From: a virus
Direction: 5' to 3' (one strand)
DNA length: 22,942 nt
Virus record (IMG/VR): IMGVR_UViG_3300030430_000775
Span: 1-22,942 of that record
Shown here: positions 16,571 to 22,895 of the stretch, piece by piece
Layout: every line of letters begins with the position of its first letter
Position numbering within the stretch: the first letter of the stretch is position 1
Notes under the pieces: generated by a model
Seen by the model: only the letters and a program-made list of their open reading frames with translations
Told to the model about the DNA's origin: nothing
Database searches by the model: none
Translations under genes and position numbers: made by a program

Positions 16571-16625
16571 GGCCCTGGCTACGCGATCCGTCGCGCACGG
16601 TCTATTTCTAGACGCCAGACCGGCC
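16571..16625 (-). ncRNA. Candidate structured RNA: three-way junction in capsid mRNA leader
   Basis: In the minus-strand RNA, P1 pairs 16614-16618 with 16575-16579 (CUGGC with GCCAG) and, after a 3-nt bulge (16619-16621), GGCC at 16622-16625 with GGCC at 16571-16574. P1 encloses P2, 16609-16613 with 16600-16604 (GUCUA/UAGAC, GAAA tetraloop), and P3, 16591-16597 with 16580-16586 (7 bp including one G-U, CGGA loop). Junction linkers are 0, 2 and 0 nt. A CCC-GAAA-GGG hairpin lies just before it and competes with outer P1, and a GGGA-UCAC-UCCC hairpin lies just after. I could not assign a known Rfam class. Leader stabiliser, regulator or processing element are the options. Confidence 0.5.
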
Positions 16626-16690
16626 CTTTCGGGTTATCAGTCGATCAAGATATGACACACAACCTGGGTGTTGTAAATACTGCACCCCAT

Positions 16691-16707
16691 ACATCTGGTG
16701 CCTGTAC
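16691..16707 (-). promoter_or_regulatory. Putative phage promoter B, upstream of major capsid gene
   Basis: The minus strand reads GTACAGGCACCAGATGT and is followed by AT then GGGG. It differs from site C at two positions and from site A at three. It lies just downstream of a terminator-like hairpin and about 180 nt before the capsid ATG, matching the logic of T7 phi10. A phage single-subunit RNA polymerase is the natural reader, but none is encoded in this window. Confidence 0.65.
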
Positions 16708-16712
16708 GTTTG

Positions 16713-16752
16713 AAAAAGGTGGAGGGAGGAAACTGACAGGGAACCCCCCTCC
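16713..16752 (-). terminator. Probable intrinsic terminator after scaffold gene
   Basis: On the minus strand GGAGGGGGG (16744-16752) pairs with CCTCCCTCC (16721-16729) through 9 bp with one G-U, loop of 14 nt. ACC and then TTTTT (16713-16717) follow. It lies about 25 nt after the scaffold stop and ends directly before promoter B, so it probably ends the packaging/portal/scaffold transcript at least in part. Confidence 0.6.
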
Positions 16753-16758
16753 ATAGTT

Positions 16759-16791
16759 GCCAACGGATAGGAGGAACTAGCGTCCGTTGGC
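16759..16791 (-). other. Hairpin overlapping the scaffold stop codon
   Basis: GCCAACGGA (16759-16767) is perfectly complementary to TCCGTTGGC (16783-16791) with a 15-nt loop, and the scaffold stop codon lies in that loop. No T tract follows directly. It is in tandem with the terminator-like hairpin downstream. It may stabilise the mRNA end or help termination once ribosomes have left. Confidence 0.5.
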
Positions 16792-17604
16792 GTACCTTCT
16801 CTCAAAGAGTGTTTCGACATTGGCGCGATACCAGGTCGGATCACTGGCGCGTGGGTCTTTCATCAGCTCCTGTACCTTGGCATCAAAGTCTTCCTTGCTC
16901 TCACCGGCCTCGGCCACATCATTGACTGGCATCCGAGCCAGGTCACCTGTCATAGCGCGGACCTTTTGCATCAGCACCTGGCCCACAGCCGTGCCGCCCC
17001 AGACGTTTAGTTCTTCGCGCATCTCTTCAGATATGATGCCTTTTAGCAGCAAGCCATTCGCCCATTCCTTATTCGACTTGATGATCGCCGCGGCTTGCGG
17101 CCCTAGAGCTTCCATTTCGTTCTGGAGATTGAGTTGCATTTCGACGCCGGCCTCACCAGCAATGCCAGAGATTGTTTCTGCCAGCTCTGAGAACGCCGCC
17201 TGGTTGATGCCGTATTTCTGCGCCCATTCAAGATAGCCGCTCACCACCGGGTCATCAGCTTCATAGCCGGCTTCGGTCAGAGCGGTCATATCATACTCGC
17301 CATTTTCAGGCGGCTTGTGTTCGCCGTGATGAAACTTTTTTTCTAGTTCGTACTGGCTCTTGGCCATGCCCTCTAGATCGGGGCCGTCCTTCTCATCCCA
17401 GTGTTTGCTGGGGAACCATTCGGGCCGCTCATAGATGATCTCCTCATCATCTTCGGCTGCTTCTTGCTCCGCGCCTTCAAGGTGCGGCATGGCTTCGGGT
17501 TCTTTGTTGGCCTCTTCGTCGAGCGTCACGCTGGCCATCAGGCCGTCAGGAGCCGGTGCTTCTTCCGGTTGTTCCTGGGGCTGGTGGTTGTCATCTTGGC
17601 TCAT
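16777..17604 (-). CDS. Capsid assembly (scaffolding) protein, T7 gp9-like
   Basis: A 275-aa, strongly acidic protein with an N-terminal half rich in Gln, Pro, Glu and Asp (QPQEQPEEAPAPDG, then EQEAAEDDEEIIYERPEWFP). The RPEWFPSKHWDEKDGPD phrase, leading into AKSQYELEKKF, is typical of podovirus scaffolding proteins. The middle is helical and the C-terminus turns basic (ERRYANGR), as expected for a capsid-binding tail. The gene lies directly between portal-side genes and the major capsid gene, its usual place. AGGA lies about 14 nt before the ATG; the gene overlaps the Bbp19-like one by 14 nt. The transcript probably terminates just after it. Confidence 0.9.
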   Translation of the reverse strand: MSQDDNHQPQEQPEEAPAPDGLMASVTLDEEANKEPEAMPHLEGAEQEAAEDDEEIIYERPEWFPSKHWDEKDGPDLEGMAKSQYELEKKFHHGEHKPPENGEYDMTALTEAGYEADDPVVSGYLEWAQKYGINQAAFSELAETISGIAGEAGVEMQLNLQNEMEALGPQAAAIIKSNKEWANGLLLKGIISEEMREELNVWGGTAVGQVLMQKVRAMTGDLARMPVNDVAEAGESKEDFDAKVQELMKDPRASDPTWYRANVETLFERRYANGR

Positions 17605-17890
17605 TGGCTCTTTTCATCCTCTGTTCGATTTCGCGATAGATGCTGTTCTGGCCTTCACGCGCATAGCCAAATGATGGCTCGGCCCCCGGCACCCAGGCCG
17701 GTTGGTCCACGGTGATGGCTTTGAGGTGGGCCAGCACTTTCTTGCCGGCCTCGGTATCAAAGGTGCGTTTGAACACGATGTCGAGATCGCGCTGGAGATT
17801 TACATCATGGATGACGATCGGCGCATCGTCGGTCTCTAGGCCGTCCCATCCGGGCGCATTGATCGACCTGATTTTGTCGGCTTGGTTCAT
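17591..17890 (-). CDS. Bbp19-like small phage protein (99 aa)
   Basis: A 99-aa protein with FKRTFDTEAGKKVLAHLKAI near the middle and GYAREGQNSIYREIEQRMKR at the C-terminus. This is the pattern of the Bbp19-type phage family (F..F.T..G..VL..L......(R/H)EG.R....I...), named after a protein of Bordetella phage BPP-1. Members sit next to portal genes in podoviruses; function is unknown, possibly in head or portal assembly. The ATG overlaps the portal stop (ATGA), with AGGAAG upstream. The 3' end overlaps the scaffold gene by 14 nt. The family call is from memory of the pattern and is moderately sure. Confidence 0.75.
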   Translation of the reverse strand: MNQADKIRSINAPGWDGLETDDAPIVIHDVNLQRDLDIVFKRTFDTEAGKKVLAHLKAITVDQPAWVPGAEPSFGYAREGQNSIYREIEQRMKRANEPR

Positions 17891-19431
17891 TCAGCTACTT
17901 CCTGCATAGGCAGCTCGACGCCTTGCGCCTGGGCTGCGGCCTGGGCGGCTTGAATCATCTGCTGCTGTATCTGTTGACGTTCCTGCGGCGTGGTTCGCAG
18001 TGAGGCCGGGATGCCGAGCTGGTCGGCGACATAATCACCGATTGCGTCCATTTTGATCAGCGTCTGGCCCATAGGTCCGAGCTGCTGGGCGATCTGCATG
18101 AACTGCAAAACCTCGTTCAGCTTCTCGGCATTGTTCGCCATAGCTAACGGACTAATCGGCACCACGGTGACCTCTAGCCCGTTCACCTTCAGCGGCAGAT
18201 CGATCATGCCCATTTCATCCATCAGCTCTAGGGTACGGCGCACGATCGGAAACATGGTTTCAGATATCAGCCGGCCAAAGGCACTGCCCAGATTCTGGGA
18301 CAGCTCTGATAGCTTGGCATTGATCTCGGTAGCCGACCGGGCGCTCATGTTCTCCGGTGCCAGGCTTTCATCCAGCAGCGTCTTCTTGATGTTGGTGCGA
18401 AGATCATTGCTGACGATCTGCGAGAGGTTGGCATCGCCCGAACGGGGCAGGGGTGCCAGTGACGGGCCACGCGGCCCACCATTGGAGCTGACGCCGATGA
18501 CCGCGCCCGGAATGATGCTGATTGTCTGCGGGTTCAGGACGCCGTCATCGACTGCCGTGAACACACCGCCGATAGATATGCTGGCATTCTTCAGTGTCAG
18601 CTCGACCACCTTGTTCAGCGTTTTGATATCCGGCAGCGCATAGAGGACCGGCCCTCGGCCATACCGTTCGTTGCTGGCTTTCATGTAGCGGCTGATCACC
18701 CAGGGGAAGCTCTTGAGCTGCCGGTGTAGAATTCGATCATCGCCCTCATAGGTCATGACACAGTAATGGATGACGCCATCGATCGTGTAGGTGGCTTCCA
18801 GCAGCTCGACGTTTTCGGTCGGGTCATCCTGGTATTTCTGGACCATGCTGTCCGGGATTTCGGCATCCGGGAACTCTAGCTGTAGAAGACGATAGGGGCG
18901 CTTGAACCGGCGATAGACGGTATCGACCGAGCCGTTTGGACCTTCCTCAAAGGTGATATGGTAGGACGGGATCGCGGTGTAGCGGATCGGGGTGACATCA
19001 TCGCCAGGCTGTATCAGCATTACGGCCGTGCCGACTGCTAGGTCCAGCAGGAACTCACCCATCGCCAGGTCAAAGCCTGACTGGTTCATGATGGCGAACA
19101 TCCGCTCCGAATAGAAATCTAGCGCCTGTTGCGCTTCGACCTTGCGGTCGGCCGGGATTTCGTTGCCCGGTTCCAGCCGGCACCAGGACCGCTGCGGAGG
19201 GAACAGACTGGACTGGATGCGGTTTGCGAACCGGGCTGTGCTATGGATGGCGGTGCTGTCGAAGACCCGCTTCATCTTGTTCTGGCCGGGAACATCGCCC
19301 TCATAGTAGCCGTCATAAAGATTCCGCATGGGGAGCGCGTATTCGTAGGCTTCCTCATAGATGCTGCGCCATTGCTCTTTGTGAGCCTGGGCTTTCTTGT
19401 AGCGGCGCTTGATCTCTCTGACTTCTAGCAT
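17887..19431 (-). CDS. Portal (head-to-tail connector) protein, T7 gp8-like
   Basis: A 514-aa protein (T7 gp8 is 536 aa). N-terminus: EIKRRYKKAQAHKEQWRSIY, then YEYALPMRNLYDG and KRVFDSTAIHSTARFANRIQ followed by SSLFPPQRSWCRLEPG. These are hallmarks of the phage head-to-tail connecting family (YALPxR...R..D.T......A..L.S.LtPP...W). Centre: YGRGPVLYALPDIKTLNKVV, the conserved portal wing/stem region. C-terminus: Gln/Ala-rich helices (IQQQMIQAAQAAAQAQG) consistent with the crown/barrel. It forms the 12-subunit ring at the capsid vertex through which TerL packages DNA and where the internal core stacks. AAGG lies about 8 nt before the ATG, one base after the 90-aa gene stop. Confidence 0.95.
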   Translation of the reverse strand: MLEVREIKRRYKKAQAHKEQWRSIYEEAYEYALPMRNLYDGYYEGDVPGQNKMKRVFDSTAIHSTARFANRIQSSLFPPQRSWCRLEPGNEIPADRKVEAQQALDFYSERMFAIMNQSGFDLAMGEFLLDLAVGTAVMLIQPGDDVTPIRYTAIPSYHITFEEGPNGSVDTVYRRFKRPYRLLQLEFPDAEIPDSMVQKYQDDPTENVELLEATYTIDGVIHYCVMTYEGDDRILHRQLKSFPWVISRYMKASNERYGRGPVLYALPDIKTLNKVVELTLKNASISIGGVFTAVDDGVLNPQTISIIPGAVIGVSSNGGPRGPSLAPLPRSGDANLSQIVSNDLRTNIKKTLLDESLAPENMSARSATEINAKLSELSQNLGSAFGRLISETMFPIVRRTLELMDEMGMIDLPLKVNGLEVTVVPISPLAMANNAEKLNEVLQFMQIAQQLGPMGQTLIKMDAIGDYVADQLGIPASLRTTPQERQQIQQQMIQAAQAAAQAQGVELPMQEVAE

Positions 19432-19432
19432 G

Positions 19433-19705
19433 TCACGCCTTCTTGTGTCGGTTGGCGAAGTTTCGGGCGGCTTCTACGCTGCCAAATCCCCAGGCTTTGA
19501 GCGCGAGAGCCTTGCGGGTGGGCCGGCCCTGGTCGTCTTTCATCGGACCCTTCATCCCGGCGAATCTGGCGGCAAACGAAACTCTTCGTGGCGAAGTTCC
19601 CGATGATAACGGGCGACGGAGGTTAGAGCCTTCAGTCTTCTTGAAGTGCTTGCGCCCGGCTTCATTCAGACCACCGCTGGGGTTTTGAAAGCGTTTAGCT
19701 ACCAT
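19433..19705 (-). CDS. Small basic phage protein, DUF6321-like (90 aa)
   Basis: A 90-aa basic protein: NPSGGLNEAGRKHFKKTEGS, then VSFAARFAGMKGPM and GRPTRKALALKAWGF. The GGLN..GR..(F/Y)K...G..L..P......R..F..R..GMKGPM....G.PTRKALAL..W order is a small family that I recall as DUF6321, found in many phages next to portal or terminase genes. No function is known to me; the charge suggests nucleic-acid or head association. It starts 11 nt inside the 42-aa gene, without a strong ribosome site of its own, so coupled translation is likely. It is one base from the portal start. Confidence 0.75.
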   Translation of the reverse strand: MVAKRFQNPSGGLNEAGRKHFKKTEGSNLRRPLSSGTSPRRVSFAARFAGMKGPMKDDQGRPTRKALALKAWGFGSVEAARNFANRHKKA

Positions 19706-19823
19706 ACGACTTAGGTGCCGCCTTCTTCTTGCCCACCTTCTTCATCGCTGCTTTCCGCAGCTTCATCGTCTTGTCGTTCATCTTGCTGGCCATTGGCCGC
19801 TTCGTCCCGTAGTGGCTCGGCAT
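19695..19823 (-). CDS. Lysine-rich 42-aa microprotein
   Basis: An open reading frame from the ATG at 19823 to the TAA at 19695. It starts MPSHYGTKRPMASKMNDK and ends KKVGKKKAAPKSYGS; 11 of 42 residues are Lys and 5 are Met. AGGGAG lies 7 nt before the ATG. It fills the gap between two other genes and overlaps the next start by 11 nt, an arrangement like the rest of the operon, which supports it as real. Short Lys/Met-rich proteins of the MPSHYG...KKK type are frequent at this place in marine podoviruses. Function unknown; the charge suggests nucleic-acid binding or an acidic partner such as the scaffold. Confidence 0.7.
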   Translation of the reverse strand: MPSHYGTKRPMASKMNDKTMKLRKAAMKKVGKKKAAPKSYGS

Positions 19824-19865
19824 TGTCAGGCTCCCTAAAACGTGGGTTGCGGATATATCGGCGCA

Positions 19866-20135
19866 TCAGCGGCCTCTTGGATTGCGACCGGCACCTAGAT
19901 TGGTTTGCAGGACATCACGGCCAGTGTCGCCGGCGACTACGCCGGGGGCCATCAGGTTGGGCCGACGGCCACCACGCGATCTTGACCGTTGCCTGGAGCG
20001 AACCCGTCGGGCCACCTCTTGCTCTTCCTCCGCGACAGCCACTTCTTGCTGTTCAATCTCCTCCTCGACTTCAGGAGGGGGCGGGGGCGGGGCTTTAGGT
20101 CTTTGCGGAACGATGCGCCTGACTACATTGCTCAT
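19866..20135 (-). CDS. Charge-segregated small phage protein (89 aa)
   Basis: An 89-aa protein of low complexity in three segments: a Pro run (residues 16-21), a Glu-rich acidic stretch (22-40), and an Arg/Ser-rich stretch (43-58), then a Gly-rich tail with NLMAPGVVAGDTGRDVLQTN. It is presumably disordered. A C-terminus of this style occurs in small proteins beside the terminase/portal genes of other phages, but I do not recognise a named family. GAGGT lies 8 nt before the ATG, which directly follows the gp13-like gene's stop. A capsid-interior or DNA-binding structural role would fit the charge pattern, but there is no direct evidence. Confidence 0.7.
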   Translation of the reverse strand: MSNVVRRIVPQRPKAPPPPPPEVEEEIEQQEVAVAEEEQEVARRVRSRQRSRSRGGRRPNLMAPGVVAGDTGRDVLQTNLGAGRNPRGR

Positions 20136-20627
20136 CTAGAAATACCTCGCGTACATCCAGTAATCTGAACCGTCGGGGCCGTAGTGCTTCAACAAGCCCT
20201 CTCTCTGAAAATAACAGCGTTGCGCCCAGCGATCTGCCCGAACATTCGCCGAATGAACCGTGAACTGTAGCCGTTTCGTTCCCATCTTGCCGGCGGCATG
20301 CTCAAAGAAAGCCAGAGAACCACGATGCAGGGCCACGGTCTTTTTGCTGATCTCCGGTGATGGCATCAGCCACATCTCACAGGTGCCGGGCCAAAGCTCA
20401 AAAATGCCGAACTGGGCGGTGATGACGCCATCACAGACAACGGTGTAGGCATGGCCGGCCTCGGCGTAGGCTTTGAGGTAATCCTTGTAGCCGTCCATCA
20501 TATCGATGTTCGCAGCATCGAACTCATTCAGCTCGGCATGGTAGAGATGATAGACCGACCACGGGATCACCCGGTTCCGGGGCAAGTCCATCCGCATCAC
20601 CGCGTTCAGCTCATCAAGAGAAAACAT
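20136..20627 (-). CDS. T7 gp13-like internal virion protein A, GNAT fold
   Basis: A 163-aa protein (T7 gp13 is 138 aa) with the build of a GNAT fold: AYTVVCDGVITAQFGIFELW (beta strands), EMWLMPSPEISKKTVALHRG, and TKRLQFTVHSANVRADRWAQ followed by FQREGLLKHYG at the C-terminus. This matches the T7 gp13-type virion proteins. The usual acetyl-CoA loop (R/Q-x-x-G-x-G/A) is not seen, so catalysis is doubtful and a structural or morphogenesis role more likely. Unlike in T7, it lies between TerL and the portal. The start at 20627 overlaps TerL by 14 nt without a clear Shine-Dalgarno; an in-frame Met ten codons later is an alternative. Confidence 0.75.
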   Translation of the reverse strand: MFSLDELNAVMRMDLPRNRVIPWSVYHLYHAELNEFDAANIDMMDGYKDYLKAYAEAGHAYTVVCDGVITAQFGIFELWPGTCEMWLMPSPEISKKTVALHRGSLAFFEHAAGKMGTKRLQFTVHSANVRADRWAQRCYFQREGLLKHYGPDGSDYWMYARYF

Positions 20628-22137
20628 CGAAGTCTAAGACCTTGGCCTGTACCGGCTTGCCGCCCATAGGCTGCACCCGCTTGGTCATAATTTTATGCTC
20701 GGACCCCAAGAGGCAGTAGCCGGCGGCATCCCCGACGTGGGAATGCTCGTTCTTGTTGGGGCTGTCCTTGAACCGCTCCTGGCCGGCACCGATAGCCACC
20801 CGCTTGAAATGATAGCCACCGCCCAGGCTCTTACGCAGACGCATGCATTTACGATCAATCATAAAGCCCGGCTTGCCCTCAATCAGCCGGCCCATCGGTA
20901 TCGCCAAGGCTTCACGCCGGGTCCGAAACTCGTTGGTCGCCGTCGGCCGGGCCAGCATGCCGTGCGTCTTCAGGTGATCAAAGGCCGTCGTCTCAAATAT
21001 CTGGTCCCGCTGTTGACCGGCTGGGTCACCCCAGATCAGCGTCTGATAGCGCGGGAAGTATGTCTCCAGCTCCGACTTCAGCATCGTACAGAACCGCTCC
21101 AGGCCCATATCAAAGCTCACCAGCTCATGCAGGACATTCCAGCGGCCATTCGGTAATCGCTGGGCAAAGACCGCTGCCGGCGTCAAACCAAAGTCGAGGC
21201 CCACATGGACCGGCAGATTCTCAATCGGCTCCAGGTCATCAGCCATCATGGCATCATTGTATTCCGGCCAGACCGGCCGGCCCTCCTGGACAAAGGTATA
21301 TTCGCCCTTTGCATAGCACCGAATCCAGTCGAGGTTCTTGCCGCCCAGAAGCTGATCATAGTAGCCCGTCGGTAGGTTTTTCAGGTTCTCGGCATGCGGG
21401 TTGGTCCGCCACCATTTGCCGGCCTGGTGCGTGTAGCCCTGGGCTTCGGGCATATCTTCAGGCAGCTCCTCCAGCGGCACCTCCAAGACCCCGCCCGGCT
21501 GACGAAAGAATTCCCACTTGAACCGACCCGCCGGCGTCTCCTTTTCAGCCAACCGAAAATACCAGTGATCGTCATCACAGGGGTTGGTATCCATGATCAC
21601 GCCGCGCCAGGACGGCCCACCATCTGCCTTGGAGGGGTAACGACCCACGCGGTGCGTCAGACCATCGATAATGGCTTTCGGCAGCTCCCGGCACTCATTG
21701 ACCCACGCCCCGGTCAGCTCTAACGACAAGACCTTCCGCACGTCCTTCGGATCATCCAATGCCAGGAAGATCACCTCCATATCAATCCCAGCAGCGCCAT
21801 CACGGGGCGGCAGCTTGATATGGTGCGTAATCGGCGGCGCATACTTCACCGGCCCCCACATGGCTTCTGGCAGCAGCTCCAGCCACGTCTTCAACGTCGT
21901 CGTCCGCAGCATCGGGTGCGTGTTACGGACAATCGCAAACCTTGAATACTTGATGCCGTCACGCGGCGAGGGACGCTGTTGTACCGCCCTCCTGAATATC
22001 TCCGCACAACAGGCATAGCTCTTGCCGCTGCCCACTGGCCCCATCAAGCCCCGGACAAAGGCATCGCTGTTGAAGAACCCAGCCACCGTCGGGGCCGAGC
22101 TGAAGTCCAGTTTAAGACCCTTTGTTTCCTGATCCAT
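20614..22137 (-). CDS. Terminase large subunit (ATPase-nuclease)
   Basis: A 507-aa DNA-packaging motor. Walker A GPVGSGKS is at residues 33-40, Walker B is AWVNECRE around 144-151 with Glu148 as the likely catalytic base, and the coupling motif IMDTNP is at 181-186. The nuclease (RuvC/RNase H-like) domain shows acidic residues in VGLDFGLTP (Asp315), WGDPAGQQR (Asp371) and HSHVGDAAGY (Asp470). It thus appears intact. It docks on the portal, pumps DNA into the head and cuts concatemers. AGGAGAGAAGG before the ATG gives a strong site. It overlaps the small-terminase-like gene by 26 nt and the gp13-like gene by 14 nt. In T7 the terminase genes are at the end of the late block; here they head it. 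Confidence 0.96.
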   Translation of the reverse strand: MDQETKGLKLDFSSAPTVAGFFNSDAFVRGLMGPVGSGKSYACCAEIFRRAVQQRPSPRDGIKYSRFAIVRNTHPMLRTTTLKTWLELLPEAMWGPVKYAPPITHHIKLPPRDGAAGIDMEVIFLALDDPKDVRKVLSLELTGAWVNECRELPKAIIDGLTHRVGRYPSKADGGPSWRGVIMDTNPCDDDHWYFRLAEKETPAGRFKWEFFRQPGGVLEVPLEELPEDMPEAQGYTHQAGKWWRTNPHAENLKNLPTGYYDQLLGGKNLDWIRCYAKGEYTFVQEGRPVWPEYNDAMMADDLEPIENLPVHVGLDFGLTPAAVFAQRLPNGRWNVLHELVSFDMGLERFCTMLKSELETYFPRYQTLIWGDPAGQQRDQIFETTAFDHLKTHGMLARPTATNEFRTRREALAIPMGRLIEGKPGFMIDRKCMRLRKSLGGGYHFKRVAIGAGQERFKDSPNKNEHSHVGDAAGYCLLGSEHKIMTKRVQPMGGKPVQAKVLDFDVFS

Positions 22138-22525
22138 CCTTCTCTCCTGGCATCACCATTTCAATCGCCACGACACTCGGCTTGTCGACTTCCTTCTCCT
22201 GGTCCAACAAGCCGGCACTCTTCGCCAGCATCTGTAAGACCCGGACCTTGTCGATCAGCTCGACCTCTACCTGATCACCGTTCCGCGTCGGCGTGATCTT
22301 GATCTTCTTGATCGCCGATAGCGCATGCTCCGGGATGTCATCAATGTCCTTCAGACGGACCGTACCGCCCTCAATGTCCACCACGTCAGTGATCTTAGAG
22401 CCGGCCAGACGCAGCATCTCTTCAGCCAGCGCATCCCGGTTGTCATAGATGATCGATGACCCACGAAGCCGCTTCCTAATCTCACCCATCACCGGCGGGG
22501 GATGCGGAACCTTGCGCCTACTCAT
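22112..22525 (-). CDS. Terminase small subunit-like protein, lacking obvious HTH
   Basis: A 137-aa protein just before TerL. Residues about 40-115 (GSKITDVVDIEGGTVRLKDI, DIPEHALSAIKKIKI, then VELIDKVRVLQMLAKSAGLL) match the C-terminal half of Terminase_2-type small subunits (VD..GG.V.(L/V).......A...I........G..V...DK..AL..L....GL). The N-terminal helix-turn-helix usual for the family (..ATQAAI.AGYS) is absent; instead there is a Pro-rich basic start (MSRRKVPHPPPVMGEIRKRL). It probably recognises or presents phage DNA to TerL. The gene overlaps the preceding one by ATGA and TerL by 26 nt. The role call is good from position; truncation relative to the family is notable. Confidence 0.8.
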   Translation of the reverse strand: MSRRKVPHPPPVMGEIRKRLRGSSIIYDNRDALAEEMLRLAGSKITDVVDIEGGTVRLKDIDDIPEHALSAIKKIKITPTRNGDQVEVELIDKVRVLQMLAKSAGLLDQEKEVDKPSVVAIEMVMPGEKDGSGNKGS

Positions 22526-22755
22526 TGCCAGGGATCACCCTGCGGTGCCGCCTGCGGAGCCGGCTGCTGACCACCACCATCATCTTCAAAGGCCCGGAGC
22601 CAGACCTCACCCTTCGCATCCGGTAACGGCAACGCATCCATCTTGATGCCCTTGATCTTGTCACCGTCCATGAACACTGAACCTAGCCTGATCCAGATCG
22701 GCTTCTCACGGCCCTCAATCTCCTTGGCCTGGACCAAATTCATTCTCTTCGTCAT
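22522..22755 (-). CDS. Small hypothetical protein, first gene of late block (77 aa)
   Basis: A 77-aa protein starting MTKRMNLVQAKEIEGREKPI, with WIRLGSVFMDGDKIKGIKMD and ALPLPDAKGEVWLRAFED. The pattern W..iG..f.d.dki..i.mdalPl.gei.lr is a small beta-rich fold seen in many phage and bacterial proteins of unknown function. The C-terminus is Gln/Pro/Ala-rich and disordered. AAGGA precedes the ATG by about 9 nt. It is the first gene after promoter C, with ATGA overlap into the small-terminase-like gene. It may act in packaging or gene regulation by position, but nothing proves this. Confidence 0.7.
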   Translation of the reverse strand: MTKRMNLVQAKEIEGREKPIWIRLGSVFMDGDKIKGIKMDALPLPDAKGEVWLRAFEDDGGGQQPAPQAAPQGDPWQ

Positions 22756-22895
22756 CGCTGCTTCCTTTCACGAAAAAGCTGGAAATATTTTTGTGTGACC
22801 CCCATGTATACGCGGCGACCGGGGGAGGGGCATGGGTGCCATTTTGCGACCTGCCCGGTCGTGCCTGCCTGACAGCGTGACCAATGACCAGCCGA
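22756..22895 (-). other. Untranslated leader of the packaging transcript
   Basis: Between promoter C and the 77-aa gene lie about 140 nt. They include a 5-bp hairpin (22847-22851 with 22857-22861), a distant 6-bp pairing (22801-22806 with 22831-22836), and an AT-rich stretch (ACACAAAAATATTT on the minus strand) shortly before the ribosome site. A 49-codon frame (22768-22917) runs through it but overlaps the promoter motif. I see no other feature. Confidence 0.4.

Noticed and set aside
16509-16598. Capsid start at the upstream in-frame ATG (16598)
   Set aside because: It lacks a ribosome site and adds 30 basic residues unlike capsid N-termini. The ATG at 16508 has GAGGAG at proper spacing and a typical N-arm.
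16580-16650. Hammerhead ribozyme in the capsid leader
   Set aside because: CUGAUAA and GAAA are present, but the conserved CUGANGA core is broken and the GAAA segments sit in hairpin loops, not at the junction.
16608-16844. 78-aa minus-strand frame across the scaffold-capsid gap
   Set aside because: It overlaps the scaffold end, the terminator and the promoter motif, and has no family resemblance. The gap is better explained as regulatory.
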